Source: Hypholoma sublateritium FD-334 SS-4
Lineage: Eukaryota > Basidiomycota > Agaricomycetes > Agaricales > Strophariaceae
Direction of reading: 5' to 3'
DNA length: 64,000 nucleotides
Assembly: GCA_000827495.1 (NCBI GenBank)
Contig: KN817556.1
Span: forward strand, 248,001-312,000
Part shown: in pieces, positions 46,123 through 58,912 of the stretch
Numbering within the stretch: the stretch's first letter is position 1
How the letters are laid out: each line of letters opens with the position of its first letter
Translations under genes and position numbers: made by a program
The notes under the pieces: model-generated
What the model saw: only the letters and a program-made list of their open reading frames with translations
What the model was told of the DNA's origin: nothing
Database searches by the model: none

Positions 46123-49100
46123 ATGGCGGAAGCTGGAGATGGGAACATCAAGGTCGTTGTTCGATGCAGGCCTCTCAATTCTCGCGGTGCGCATTTACAT
46201 GCACTGAAAGCTACGAAAGTCAATTGAAAGTTGTTCTATAGAGCTCGCCCGTGGCGCGAAGCCGCTCATTCGTATGAGCGGAAACCAGACATTGATCGAC
46301 CCGCCCGAGTCAGGCTCTGCACAGGACTCGAAGCGCGCAACGGAGCGGAAAACGATGGCATTCAGCTTTGACAAGAGTTACTGGTCTGCAGGCCCTCGCG
46401 ATGAGCCTGGCTATTGCTCGCAGCAGACGCTATACGACGATCTAGGCAAGGAACTTCTCGACCACGGCTTCGCAGGTTTCAATGCGTGTATCTTGGCTTG
46501 TGAGTGAACTCCCGTTTAGGTTCTTGAAGAAAATAGGAAGGCGGAAAGAGCGTGAACCTCAGATTTCCAAAGTGGCCATTGATCAGAATATAGACTAATT
46601 GCTATCATATCTTTACAGACGGACAGACTGGTGGGTGGCACTCAAAATGAGGGAGAGATATTGACTCGACTTACACACCCCTAGGATCTGGAAAGTCCTA
46701 CAGGTGTGCCTTTCCCAGATCAGCGGACAATGCGCAAGCTGACTGGAATTTTCTGCTCGCTTTCTAGTATGATGGGATGTATGTTATCAAATCCTATTTC
46801 TACCTAATACTGTGCTGATATTCCTTGCAGACGGCGCGGACAAAGGCATTATCCCCCTCACATGTTTGGAGCTGTTTCAGCGCGTGGAGGGCAAGTCAGC
46901 GCAGGACCCCACTCTCAGTTTTACTGTTGAAGTATCATACATTGAGATCTACAACGAGAAGGTACGCGACTTGCTCAACCCTAAGAATACTGGAAATCTA
47001 CGCGTTCGCGAGCATCCGAGCTTGGGACCATATGTCGAGGATCTCAGCAAGCTCGCAGTGGGTAGCTATGATGAAATGATGACTCTCATGGATGAGGGAA
47101 ATAAAGCACGTACGGTTGCAGCGACAAACATGAACGAAACGTACGCTCGTTCCACTTGGGACCTCATGCAGAGACTGAGTATCCAATAGTTCCTCGCGTT
47201 CCCATGCTGTTTTCACGCTTCTCTTGACTATGAAGAAACGCGACCTGGCTACAAACTTGGACACCGAAAAGGTGTCACGGATTAGGTGAGCACTACCCTC
47301 GCACGTTGGAGAATCGCTTTCTAATCTGATATATAGTTTAGTCGATCTCGCTGGATCGGAACGTGCAAATTCGACGGGCGCCACAGGACAGCGACTCAAA
47401 GAAGGAGCGAATATCAACAAGTCGTTGACAACTCTTGGAAAGGTCATCTCGGCCCTGGCAGTGGCCAGTCAGAACGATGGCAAGAAAGGGAAAAAGGGCA
47501 AAGCGGATGACTTCGTCCCTTATCGCGATTCGGTACGCTGACTTTATTTCGATACTACGTAACTGACATCATGCCTCGTCGGTTCGTCTAGGTGCTTACT
47601 TGGCTGCTCAAGGACAGTTTGGGCGGCAACTCCAAGACAGCAATGATAGCAGCTATTGCTCCCGCCGACTACGAGGAGACGCTCAGCACACTTAGGTATG
47701 CCGATCAGGCGAAGAAGATTAAGAACAAAGCAGTGGTGAACGAGGATCCAAATGCGAAGCTGGTGCGCGAGCTCAAGGAAGAGCTCGAAGTACTGAGAGG
47801 TAAGCTGCTATCGCGCCTTGTGGCACCCATGTGGAAGGTCGGCGCTCATTCCGTTCCTCAGCGCGCGTGTCCGGCGCTACGTCAGAGGCGACGTACGACC
47901 CATCGGTGCCGCCTGAGAAGCAAAAGGTCACCTACCAGACGAAGGATGGGCGGATCAAGACCGTGACCAAGGCCGAGCTGCAGGAGCAGATGGAGGCGAG
48001 CGAGAAACTCATGGAGAGTCTGAACGAGACATGGGAAGAGAAACTGCAGCGCACGCAAGAGGTGCAAAAGGAGCGTGAGAAGGCACTCGAGGAACTGGGC
48101 ATTACGGTGGAGAAGAATCTCGTGGGTGTGCATACCCCGAAGAAGGTGAGCAGGTCTTTCAGATGCCCTGGATGGCCACTGCCACATCAACCCATTCCCG
48201 TGGCTATCGTATATTCGTTCTAACACAGTGGAATTAATTCATTTTCTTTGATTAGATGCCCCATCTGGTCAATCTGGTGCGTCTGGGTTTTCATGTTCGC
48301 TATAGTATTCTCGAAGCATATCCACTAATATGCATTTCTTAATCTCCAGAATGAAGGTACGTCAACACCATATTAATGGTTCAATCCCGGCATCTTATTT
48401 AACTCTTTCTATCTTCAATTTTAAAGATCCATTGATGAGTGAATGCCTGATTTATCAACTGAAACCCGGAAAAACTGTGGTACGTGATTTTGTGGAACTT
48501 GCCATGTTTTACTTTTACCCTGCTCACGGTGATTCTTTGAACATCCTTTTCTTGGGTATTAAGATTGGCCGCCTCGATAGCGATATGCCAGCCACAATCC
48601 GACTGAGCGGGGATAACATCCTCGAGGACCACTGTCACCTTGAGAACCTGGACGGCAAGGTCACGATCGTGAGCATGCCTGATAGTGTTACAGTAAGATT
48701 GCGTGTTTCTTATAGATCAATAAGCCACAAGTTAACACCTTCACGTCTTACAGTTCCTGAACGGAAAACAACTGGTGCCAGGACAGGCAAGTTGTGCTTT
48801 AAATTAAGCATCACATGAAAGCAGTGCTTACTATGCTTATTAGGTGCACAAACTCCGCTCTGGATTCCGGATCATTCTCGGTGCGCTCTCCCCGACAATA
48901 TCTGAATTCTCTGCTCATTATTCTGCTCGCTGGGGAGTGTAGGCGATAATCATGTCTTCCGATTTAACAACCCCGAAGAAGTTCGTAAGCAGCGAGATCG
49001 CGCGACGCAAAAAACGAACATGCAGCTCAGCGTCTCCGCCGCTGATCTCGAAGCGAGCGAGGCTCCGCCTTCCCCTACTTCGTCTGCTGACGATGAATTC

Positions 49101-52100
49101 GACATCGACTGGAATTTTGCCAAACGCGAGGCTGCGTTAGCCCGCCTGGGCCTGGATCCCGCTCTCGACAATCTGCCAGACGATGACCTGAATAAATTGT
49201 ACGAGAAGATCACGAAGGTGAAGACGATGCGCGACCACAACTCGAAATCGCGGCCCGAAAGCAGTTTAAGTCAGGCAGACGATATTTGGAGCGAGACCAG
49301 TCGACCGCAGACGAGCGACGCGTTTACGGACGATACGAGTCTCTATGCGGTGCCAAGTTGGGGCGGAAGCCCGGCTGTCGACGGCCCGCTCAAAGATGTC
49401 CAACACCAGCTAGAGACCCGACTCCAAGAAATAACGGGCGATTCTACCGAGGCAGAGGATCTCAAGATTGAAAAGGAGCATATGGAGCACCAACTCCGCA
49501 TCGTTCGCGTGCAGATGAAACGGTTAATCGATGCACGTTCGCGAGGCGACGTCGACTCTGCCGGACTGGATTTTGAGCCCGTTATCTTTTCAGCGCGTCA
49601 GTTGCGTTTAATCAGGAAGGTCTTGGATAGATGGAGATCACACCGGTCATTCTCCATGGCAGAGGTTATACTAACGAATGCTGTCATGATGAAGGAAGCA
49701 AATATCATCAGGTTAGTTCGACTTTTCATATGATACAGCCATGTAATGGCTAATTTGTGGATCTGGTAGCAAGGAACTCGGCAAGGAAGTGTCATACAAC
49801 TTCACAATCGCATCGGGAGGATCACTCGCCGCGCCGACATCTTCTGTCGACACCATTGCGGGACTGGGGGAGTTCGGTGACGTAGCCGATCCCGTCTTGG
49901 CTTCCTCGACCCAGCCATCCGTCGCCGTCAAGATTCTAGACAAGAGGCATAACGCTATCTATACCTGGTCGCTTGATCGCATGCAGCAGCAGCTGCAGCG
50001 TATGCGCAATCTGACGACATACATTGATCGACCTTCATATACCCAACACTTCTCATCGGATGAACCCTTCTTTGACTCTCCGCCTCCTGAATATTCATTC
50101 ATCGGCAACGCCTTAATCTCACTGGGTACATTATCCCGCAGACTTTCCTCAAATTCGACTGTGCCTATTTTCTGTCGCTACACATCTGAAGCAATTGGGT
50201 CATGTCGGGTGGAGATGAAAGTTGTCAACGTTGTTCTGTCGCCGAAATATCTCAACACGCAGTCGTCACCATCGACCCGTACTTCGTCTCCTGGTCCAGG
50301 ATCTGTGCCCCCGGGAAGCAAACTCAGCTTCTTCCTGACGATCGACCAAGTCAAAGGTTTATCCTCACATGATTTCCGTGGTGTCCACTTTCAAGTGCGT
50401 CTGTCATCCTTTGTGGGTTCATCAGTATCGGCGGAAGAAGTTTTTCCGTCGCCAGCCCTTGATATGGATTCATCCTCTCTGTCCGAGCTCAAGTTTAGAC
50501 GAAGTTTCTCTATTATTACGACATCCAGAGTCTTAAACCACCTTCGACAAGGTTATGCTCCTATCGAATTTTTCGCCGCTCTTAAGCCTACCTATTTAGA
50601 GCGCATGGAGCACTGGGATGAAATGCGCGAGCAGAAACAAATCATACGACCTCCTTTGAACCCAGCGGCGCTCTCACCTGAACCACCGGCTACACTTCCG
50701 CTAATGCGTCGATCAGAAACCGATTTCGTTGTGGAACAACATCACGATGTCGTAGCGTGGCTGCAAGTCTGTGAACTTGGACCGGACGGCTCATATGTTC
50801 CAGTCCCTGTGATATCACAGGGCAGTCTTGACCCAGGGGTGTTCTCATTACACCAGGGGTTGCAACGGCGTATCTTGGTGTCACTTTCCTCCAATTCTGG
50901 GCTTCAACTGCCATGGCAGGAATTCACCAAAGTCCGGATTGGGAACGTTCGGCTTTTGGACGCTAAAGGCCGAATTCATGATTCGACTTCAAAAGCACTC
51001 GTGTCATTGCCCCTCCTCAAGGATCAGGTGGTCGAGTTCAAGCCCGACGGATCAGGAGCGCTTTCCGCTGAGGCACTGTGGGATTCGAGTGTGCATGATT
51101 CGGTGCTCCTGAATCGCGTCACTGCATCCAATCAGCGGATTTTGCTGCAGTTGACTTGGTCTGTCGCGGTTGAGACGTGCAGCGACCCGGTGCAGTTCAG
51201 CATGGACATTGCGATTGCGATGCAGACAAGAGACGCCGGCCCCCCCTCGAAGCTTCTCACGTTCTTTGGATCCAACAAGATACTGTCCAAAACGAGTACG
51301 CTTTTCAGTGTGCGCCTCTCCCCCCCTCTCACACGGTCGGCGAAGGACTTGTGGCGACTTGACACGTCGGAGAAGTATGTGCGCGGCGAAGAGACGCTTG
51401 GGATCTGGAAACCTAGGGGCATATCTGTTGTCGACGACTACATTAGGCTCATCACGACAGAGCGACGCGCAGCAGATGTCCAGGCCATCCGCGTCATATT
51501 GGCATCATCGCCACCGAAAGCACTCCCCCCGGATGCATTGGCGTGGCGCGCTGACGATCTGTTGAGAAGGTCTGTTAGCCTGTGGCAGAAACAGTTCGGA
51601 CACCGTGGAAAGGTATGTCTTATCGCCTCTCATAGGGATCGGGAACCTGATGGCCCGGTGTCTGCAGATTGTTTTGAGTCAAGACCCGATTGACCCTGAG
51701 GAAAATAGCCCTTGTAAACAATCACCATCTCTTGATGGTCTGAAATTAATCTCCGAAACCAAAGTTGTCCCCCGGAGGTATTAGCTATGTTAATCTCTCT
51801 CTCTTTTGACCACTAATTATCTGTGTGACCCGTAGCGATGGTTCAACAAAGAAGGGCCACCTGATGATCCTCACTGATGCAAGCCAAGACATCTGGGAAC
51901 GAAAGTGGTTTGTTTTAAAGAGGTAAATGCTTGCGCCTCCTATCCGAGTTACTTACTGAGTGGTTTTAGGCCCTACCTACATGTCTTTGCTCACTCCAAC
52001 GAGCTTGAGGAAACGGGTATCATTAGTTTAACTGGCGTCAATGTTGAAAGCGATCCGTTCAAAGAGTCGCTGCTCGGGGTGAGTAGTCTCCAAGTTCCCT

Positions 52101-52246
52101 TCAACGTAATCGTACTGAATTAGCTCTAGAAACCATTTTCTTTCACACTATTTACATCTTCTAACTCACATGCACTCGCAGCCCCTAATTTCAAGGAACT
52201 ACAATCATGGATAACCAAGCTAGATCCCACCCGTCTCCCATCTTGA
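46123..52246 (+). CDS. Kinesin-3 motor (Unc104/KIF1 type)
   Basis: Reconstructed as 22 exons, about 1590 aa, the usual size for this family. The start is [20 protein letters not shown]. Motor domain about 1-370: P-loop YGQTGSGKSYSMMG (108-121), [17 protein letters not shown], switch [12 protein letters not shown] (about 222-232), switch [17 protein letters not shown] (about 258-272), [18 protein letters not shown] coiled neck ([10 protein letters not shown]) follows. An FHA domain (about 513-590: [34 protein letters not shown]) comes next, then the long KIF1-type stalk, and a PH domain at the end (about 1487-1590: [40 protein letters not shown]). Unc104/KIF1 motors move vesicles and, in fungi, endosomes toward microtubule plus ends. 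Tiny exons: 46619-46630 (12 nt), 46685-46703 (19), 46769-46779 (11), 48257-48277 (21), 48350-48356 (7 nt). The intron 48787-48843 is GC-AG (CAG|GCAAGT). No frame damage. Confidence 0.95.
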
Positions 52247-53061
52247 TTCGTCGACAACCCACTCTTTTTTATAGGCTTATTTTTCCCTCATCCTTATGTT
52301 TGCTGTGCCATGCGGTTGCACTAATTACACCCATCTACACGCCGTCGCCACTAGACAACTATCTACACATTATGTATATCCTACCTATCTGTTACCTCGT
52401 ACAACGGTTGTTTACCCCAGGATCTTGACATTCCATACCCATAAACGAATAAAATGCTTGTAGCCATATCCAGCGGTTATTTATGCCGGGCCCCTGTTAG
52501 CATAATGAAATTCCCATATAAGACGAAATTCCTGCCATAAAGGGAAGGCGGACATGTGGCCTCGATCACAACACGGATGACAAAGGCGAATTATGAAATC
52601 AAGTAGGCATGTACGAATTCGAGGAGCAGACTTCGAGGTAATAATAAGTGAGGAATGCAGCTGGTTCCCACTGCGGGCGCCCACCCTCTGACTCGCATTT
52701 CGAGCACCGCTGATTTCTAGAACAGAGGAAGCTTGGACAGGCTTCCATGCCCACCGGAGGGCGGACCGTGTGGGAAGACATTGGAGGGAATGCATCTGCC
52801 CGAGATGGGAATGAGCAAGTTGGCAGTCAAAATGAAAAAGTTGCTATTCCGTGTGCTGGTGATACATGTGGTCTAAGATATATACGAATGCGATTCCGGT
52901 AGTGGGTGGTATACTAAATAATCCATAGCTCCTTCCGCAGCAAGCCAGGTAGCATAGTGTGTGGTATTGATACAGTGAGTATTGAATGTGTCTGGGGTAT
53001 CGTCCTCCTGGTGGTATTTTTGGGTGGGCTCCGTGATAGATATATATGGGGGACTCGTTGC
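52247..53061. other. Intergenic region between convergent gene ends
   Basis: Holds the 3' regions of kinesin-3 (plus) and the cyclopropane synthase (minus). An ORF on the minus strand (52481-52795) has no motif or splice partner. No RNA gene seen. Confidence 0.5.
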
Positions 53062-54836
53062 TCAATCACATCTCACTGGAGTGTCGTTCTAGAGTGAGTT
53101 ATTTAAGTCAGCGCGGGAGAGAGCCACAGGTAAATATAGACGCACCTCTCGGGTGAACGCGAGCATGTGACATGCGATGTAGCCTTGCGCGAAGCCGGCG
53201 CCGGCATACGCGAAGAGGTACTCCCACTTGCGCTTGAAGGCGGCGTAGTCGGCTGCATTGCTGAGCGCGGGGTAGTCTGCGCTTATCAGGTCCTGCGTGA
53301 GGTTGGCCTCGAGGCGGCGGCCCCACTCGCGAAGTGTGCGGGGGTAGTCTGCACGGATTTATTAGACGAAATTACGTGCGGTGGATGAGGAGGGTGCTCA
53401 CGGGCTGCGTGGTTCTCGACGGTCTCGAGGTTGAAGCGGCCCTGCGAGCCAGTTTGTGCGGCGGTGATCAGAGCGGTCGCGCTGGGGAGGCACGAGTTGG
53501 GCCACATGTACTTGCGCATGAAGTCCTCAGCCTGGTAGTTTGAGAACTTGGACTCGGGGAATGTCGAAGCGGTGACGACGGCAGTCGCCTTCTTGTCCTT
53601 GAGCGCGAAGTCGACGAGGCGGAAGTAGTGCTCGTAGTGCTTCGCGCCGACGTGCTCGAGCATCTCGACGCTGACGAACGCGTCGAATGCGTTCTCGAAC
53701 TCGGCGGGGATCTCGCGGTAGTCGAGGAGGTGCACGCGGATGCGGCCTGTGAGGCCCGCTGCCTCAATGCGCTCCTCCGCGAGCTTCTTCTGCTCGATCG
53801 AGAGCGTCAGCGTGTCGACCTCGCAGCCGAAGGTCTGTGCAGCCTGTGGGAGTAGCGCGTTAGATTATCTCGGGCCGATAAGCCGGTTTTTGGCGCGTAC
53901 CTCGATGGCGAGCCCGCCCCAGCCGCTGCCGAATTCGAGGATGCGGTGCCCGGGCTGGACCCGTGCGGTGCGCAGGACGTGGTGGATCTTGCGTTTCTGT
54001 GCGGCCTCAAGGTCGCCGGGGGTGGGGCCCATCTCGAGGTCGCCGCGCACGCCGCCTTCGGCATCGCTCCATAGGCCGCACGAGTACATCATCTCTTTGC
54101 TGAGGAATGCCTGCCGAAATCTAATCAGCGCTATTGATAGACGAGATAAGATATGATGTATTTACCTTGAAGAGCTCATTGGATTGGTCGTAGCTGGCAA
54201 TCGCGTTGAGGCGCGCCTGTGAGCGCGTCTGGCCGAGGAAGCAGTTGTATGTGCTAGAGATAGCGGAGGATATTCTTGCCACGGCCGATGAGAGAGTGTT
54301 CTCCATGCCGGACTGGTTTTGGAGCCATATCTGTGCGGCGGCAGCGCCGTGAGTCATGGGGCTTGGAGTGGCCGGAGGAGAAAAGACATACATCCATAGC
54401 ACCCTTAAGCGATGAGACTTCCACGTCTCCAATCATGTACGCCTCGCTAACTGGAAGATATATGTGTCAGGAAGGTGTTAAGGCCGCCCCCTGGGAAAGA
54501 TCTCTTACAGCCCAGGTCCCCCGAACTGATGGCCAAATAATTGAAAGTTAAAAATAGAACGGCGGTTAAAGCTTTTGGACTTACAGCAGAATACGCAACC
54601 AAAAGCTGTCGTTGACTACATTGAGGTGGACGTCATTGCAGTCCTTTCGGTACTTCCCATAATAGCGTGTCCCTTCAGAATCGGTTATTGTTAAATGTCC
54701 GACGTTGATTGCGGTCTCGAGCACGGCAAGGATGGAGGAGCGCGCTGAGATATAATGAGAGAGCGTCGAGTAGTACGAAAATACACAACTGACCAAAGGA
54801 CACAGCCCAAGCTCGTGGACTGAGAGTGGAAGCCAT
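53062..54836 (-). CDS. Cyclopropane-fatty-acyl-phospholipid synthase (SAM-dependent)
   Basis: Nine exons (54794-54836, 54585-54744, 54509-54525, 54392-54450, 54166-54330, 53901-54110, 53402-53843, 53146-53348, 53062-53088) give about 441 aa. ATG 54836 starts MASTLSPRAWAVSF. The N-terminal part has GHLTITDSEGTRYYGKY, VVNDSFWLRILLSGDLGFSE and AYMIGDVEVSSLKGAMD. The SAM-binding motif I is RILEFGSGWGGLAIE (about 203-217), then EVDTLTLSIEQKKLAEERI, FDAFVSVEMLEHVGAKHYEH, MRKYMWPNSCLPSATALI, YPRTLREWGRRLEANLTQD and KRKWEYLFAYAGAGFAQGYI. The last exon ends DTPVRCD. The family transfers a methylene from S-adenosylmethionine to the double bond of unsaturated acyl chains in phospholipids. Exon 3 is a 17-nt microexon, SGDLG. 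All conserved blocks of the family are present. A lipid-methyltransferase variant role is possible. Confidence 0.93.
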
Positions 54837-57716
54837 CGTCGCGTACAAAAAGCGGTTTTTGGACGAGGCGATGAACTGGACGCATGAGGTAGGGTGTGAA
54901 GAAGGCATTGCAAGTTAAGTGGGTAGATGCAGATTGATCTAAGTGAAGGAGACTCGGATGAGCAGAGGACTCGAAGGAGTACTTGGGTGCTTGTGAGGAT
55001 ATGGAGATGCGGAAAAGCATGGGCCTTATATGCTGAGAGGGATTGCGCGACGGATGATTTTGGCATCTTGCCGCGCTGGGGATGAAGATCGGCAAAGGAC
55101 GATAAATCTGTGTCAAACCAAAAGGAAGGATTCGCGAGTCAGATGAAGAGGGTCATTTCTAATTTTCTCGATTTGGCGGTGCCCTAATGGGGCTTGTCCC
55201 GACAAGGAAGCCGTACTCACAGCTCCTCCCCACCCGAACCTGATCCCATCGAATTTCCAGATCCCCTTCACCGCGCGTAATAGAATCCCCAAAGTCCCTT
55301 CTGCACAGTACGTTCGAGTCTGCTCGACCCACCACCCGCTGCGATACATATCGCCGACATGCAAAATATTCCAAGTCTCCTTCACACGTGGGTGCCGTGA
55401 ATACACGGAATCTCAACACACGGATGCCAATCAGATCAGAATCCAGGATTACACTTTGGGTTGCATCTCTAAAGCTACCGTAGCCTGCTCGCGCGCTCTT
55501 CGATCTCGATAAACTTTTGGCTCACTCTCTCATCCACTTCGCCGTTTTGCGAGACTCTTTCTATGTCGCGATGCCGGCCGCCAGTACTGATGCCGTCTTC
55601 GGCGCGCCAGCGCGTGTATGGGAAACATAATTCATTGACTTTTCCATGGTCGTTGTCCCTCGTCGCAAGTATTCACAAGCTAACCTGGCGTGCACAACTT
55701 TCTACCAAAACATACATAATGCACTACATCCCCAAGTGTCGTAGAGGCCTCGATCTTCGATGGGTTGTTCCACGATGTCCAAATCATTTGTCTAAATTTC
55801 CGGCATTGATGCTTCGCGCATGCACGAGGGGGCAAATTCAGCGCTGGGGTGTGCCGCTCTGTGCATGTGGTTTGCGCTATTCCCCGTGACGGGAACATAG
55901 GGTAAATGAGGGATGGCGCGCCAGATAAGGACGGTGCTAGCACATTACTCGGTCTCGCGAGTAATTCCAGATCGTCGAGGCGACGACGCCGAGGACGAGC
56001 CTGCTGCAGGTGTGACAGCCCTGCCCATGATTGGTGGGATGTCGATCATCCGCAGGGAGTGTGCATCAGCCCAGCTGCAGAGCGACATACCAAACCGGAG
56101 GGCGTCCTCGGATTTGGGGGATCGGTCGCTCGAGCGCATCCGAGGGATCGTGCCCATCGGCACATGAGGGATGACAGAACCGACAATGTTCTAGTTCGGC
56201 CGGCAAAAGTATCTTGCTAATCCTACGTGAGCGCTGCTCGTGCACTGCGCCGCGTCGGGAGCCCTGAGGTCGGGAGTGCGGAGCGAGCGGGCGCTGCTGG
56301 ATATGTTTTCTTCGATTTTATTGGAGATTTTTTGCTTGGATTTCCGCCCGGGAGCTGCTGAAGTGTAGAATATCGATGGTGGACCAACAAATGCTATCTC
56401 CTTGGTTACGTTGGAGGCCGCGGAGACAAGGTCTGCGGGATTCCGTATGGCAGGAGACGAGTCGATATGTCAGAGCGCGTGTCTGGGTGATGGGAAAGAA
56501 CGTGATGATGCCATCAGCGCAATGTCCGTAGCTGGTCGGCCTGTCGTGCGTCTGTCTGTCGTCGAAGGCGAAGGAAAAAAGTTGGATGACCATGGAGAAA
56601 GAACGCAAAAAATGGAGGGTCATGCAAAAGCCATGGAGGAGAATACTGGAAAATGGATTATGCGTATCTGTGCACATGGCGCACCTCGCATCTTTCATCG
56701 CGCACAACGTTGAAGTTTCCGACTCAAAAACCCAACGTTATCGAGCACTTTCTGTCACGTATACTGACTGACTCTTCGCCGCAAGGCGCCAGATTGTACG
56801 AGCCTCGAGCCTCGAGATTTGGGGCAATAACGCTGGGGATCGAAGGCATAATTAGGCTCAGAATGGCCAAGGCGTCAAAAGCGCTGGGCATGCGAAGCTG
56901 CAGTGTACAGCAAAAGGGTGGGTGGGTAAAGGATGACTGAAAGGAAATGGCTGAAAGGAACAATCCGAATCTTCCCGTTCATAACCTCTTGCTCAACGAT
57001 GATGGGAGCTTAAAAAAGGCAGTGCGGGCGGTGTATTGGATCTGGAGATATCGTTCAGGCTCGCACTGTTAGGCTCTGCCTGGTAGAAAAATACATACCG
57101 CGCTACGTAAGGCCAGAACGTGCTTCATTGGCGAAGACACACCCCCCGAATCTAAAACGTTAATAATATCGTCCTGGGGTACGCACGAGAGGTGCTCGGT
57201 TTCCCGGAATCCTGGTGTTAAAATAACAGACGTCGTTGATCTCCGAGCGGCAATCGGTCGTCGTCTGTCAGAGAAGAAAATTGTTAAAACCAGTGCAAAA
57301 ATCAAACACGAGTTCGATCAGATAAGTGAAGTCGCTCCCGCTAAAGGCCGGAGCACTTCGATAAGAAGAGCAACACTTAAGTATGAACGCCGAGTACGAC
57401 GTAAGACAGCCGGAGCACGAGTGCGATTCGCGAACAAGCCGGCGTCCCACTATGCGTATTATGGCGGGAAATGAAGGGGATGTTATCTGCTGACGTTGTA
57501 AGTTGTTGGGATTCACCGCGCACCATCTGGGGTGCGCAGCGGCGGCTGCGGCAAGGGCACAAACTACAGTCGGGAGAATGGCTTTCGGAAAGTCTGAAAG
57601 TCTGACGGCACGCAGCCCCGAAGGGCCCTGTAAATTTGTGTCCATTGAATACATTTCGAGCGTGATTGTAGACCTTCCAGAAGTCGGGCGCAGGAATGAA
57701 CGAAAACAACGGCTTG
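54837..57716. other. Long stretch without a recognisable gene
   Basis: 2.9 kb between the cyclopropane synthase start and the ARL2 stop. Open frames exist (for example 55945-56163 minus and 56402-56713 plus) but none shows a motif, a good ATG context and splice support together. The part at 55100-55450 is probably the promoter of the synthase. I see no repeats, terminal inverted repeats or tRNA. Confidence 0.5.
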
Positions 57717-58647
57717 TCAGTTGGCCGTTCCGGGTATGGCGTGTGGCGGTGGAGGCGCCTGCGGCGATGTGGTGGTGCTGTAATACAGCCTGCCCGCGAC
57801 ATCGTTCACGACCCAGTCTAAGCCCGAAACGAGGTTGGCTCCCGTGACGGCACTGCAGGACCATATACGCCAACGGTGGGTCGTGATGGACGGGAGATCG
57901 AGCGCCTACGTGAAGGAATAAGACCATTCTTCAGAAATAATCCTGTACGCCAGCAGAAAGAGGGTCTTACGTCGCGAATTTCTGCATCCGTCATAGAACC
58001 GTGCAAATCCTGTTTGTTGGCAAATACAAGTAAAGATGCGCCTGCTAGACGCTAGTCGGACGTGATACCCGTGCAGCGGCGCCGGAATAAGTCAGAGGCA
58101 TCGCTCGGATAGGGTTAGGAGTGACTCACGTCTTCAGTGAGGAGACTGTGTAATTCCTGCTTACAGTCCTGCATGCGGGCTCTGTCGCTGGAGTCGACGA
58201 CCCAGACCAGCGCGTCGGTTTGTTCGAAATAGTTGCGCCAATATGGGCGCAGGGTCCGCTGGCCGCCTACGTCCCCTGAGAGCAATACCGGATCTTAGTG
58301 AGGATTAGAAAAGAAAAAGAACATGTACCCACATATATTTAGAGTATAACTTCGCGGGGAGGGAATGGGAAGATGGGGCCATTAGTCTCGAGGAGCGTGA
58401 GCCAAATGTCAGGCGACGCACTTTCCGTGTGCGAACGTCTTTATGTTGAACCCCAGCGTTGGGCTGATGCTACTGATGTCCTCTCCGTTGAGCTTCTTGA
58501 GAATCGTCGTTTTCCCTGCGTTGTCCAACCCGCTGAGGTTAATCAGTTGGCCGATCAGTGCTGGGCGTGCGCGCACACTCACAGGAAGAGCAGCCGCATC
58601 TCCTTCTCTTTTTCGCGGTTCTTTCGAATGATGGTGAGAAGGCCCAT
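57717..58647 (-). CDS. ARL2: ARL2, ADP-ribosylation factor-like small GTPase
   Basis: Six exons (58583-58647, 58422-58532, 58333-58349, 58130-58275, 57971-58051, 57717-57905) give about 202 aa. The start is [21 protein letters not shown]1 is GLDNAGKT, then [20 protein letters not shown] (switch I), WDVGGQ (G3), ANKQDL (G4) and CSAVTG (G5). The N-terminus MGLLTI and the sequence as a whole fit Arl2 (yeast Cin4) better than Arf1. Arl2 works with tubulin-folding cofactors and BART-type effectors in microtubule biogenesis. The third exon is only 17 nt and encodes YTLNI. Compared with the usual 184 aa there is an extra C-terminal tail after GRLYY ([20 protein letters not shown]). The gene is divergent from eIF5B. 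Confidence 0.95.
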
Positions 58648-58912
58648 AATTTTCAGCGCCTGGTTATTCGATTGTGGGGCAGCGAAGATGGGCGTTGGAG
58701 CTGGGGGGTTCGCGCGAACGAGTCAGTGGCATTGGCGGGCAACAGCCACCGCGCGCCGTGCATGGGAGCCGGAACTGGTCACGTTCCTCTGATCGCCCGT
58801 CTTCCGGGTCCGATATTTGTCGACCCCGGCCACAGTTCTCTTTCTCCTGGATTGCTCACACTGTCGGCTACCTCTCGCACGTAGACTGTATAGACCCCCT
58901 AATTGATATACA
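58648..58912. promoter_or_regulatory. Divergent promoter between ARL2 and eIF5B
   Basis: 265 bp between start codons. The eIF5B side carries a pyrimidine-rich run (CAGTTCTCTTTCTCCTGG) and an AT-rich run (CCCCTAATTGATATACA) just before its ATG. Both genes are constitutive housekeeping genes, so shared control is plausible. Confidence 0.5.

Noticed and set aside
47141..47189. Apparent break of kinesin switch I (NETYARSTW followed by stop)
   Set aside because: An intron GTACGC...CAATAG removes the odd residues and gives NETSSRSHA exactly as expected.
54837..57716. Possible biosynthetic or lipid gene in the gap next to the cyclopropane synthase
   Set aside because: No frame in this stretch has motifs or splice support, so I left it as gene-free.
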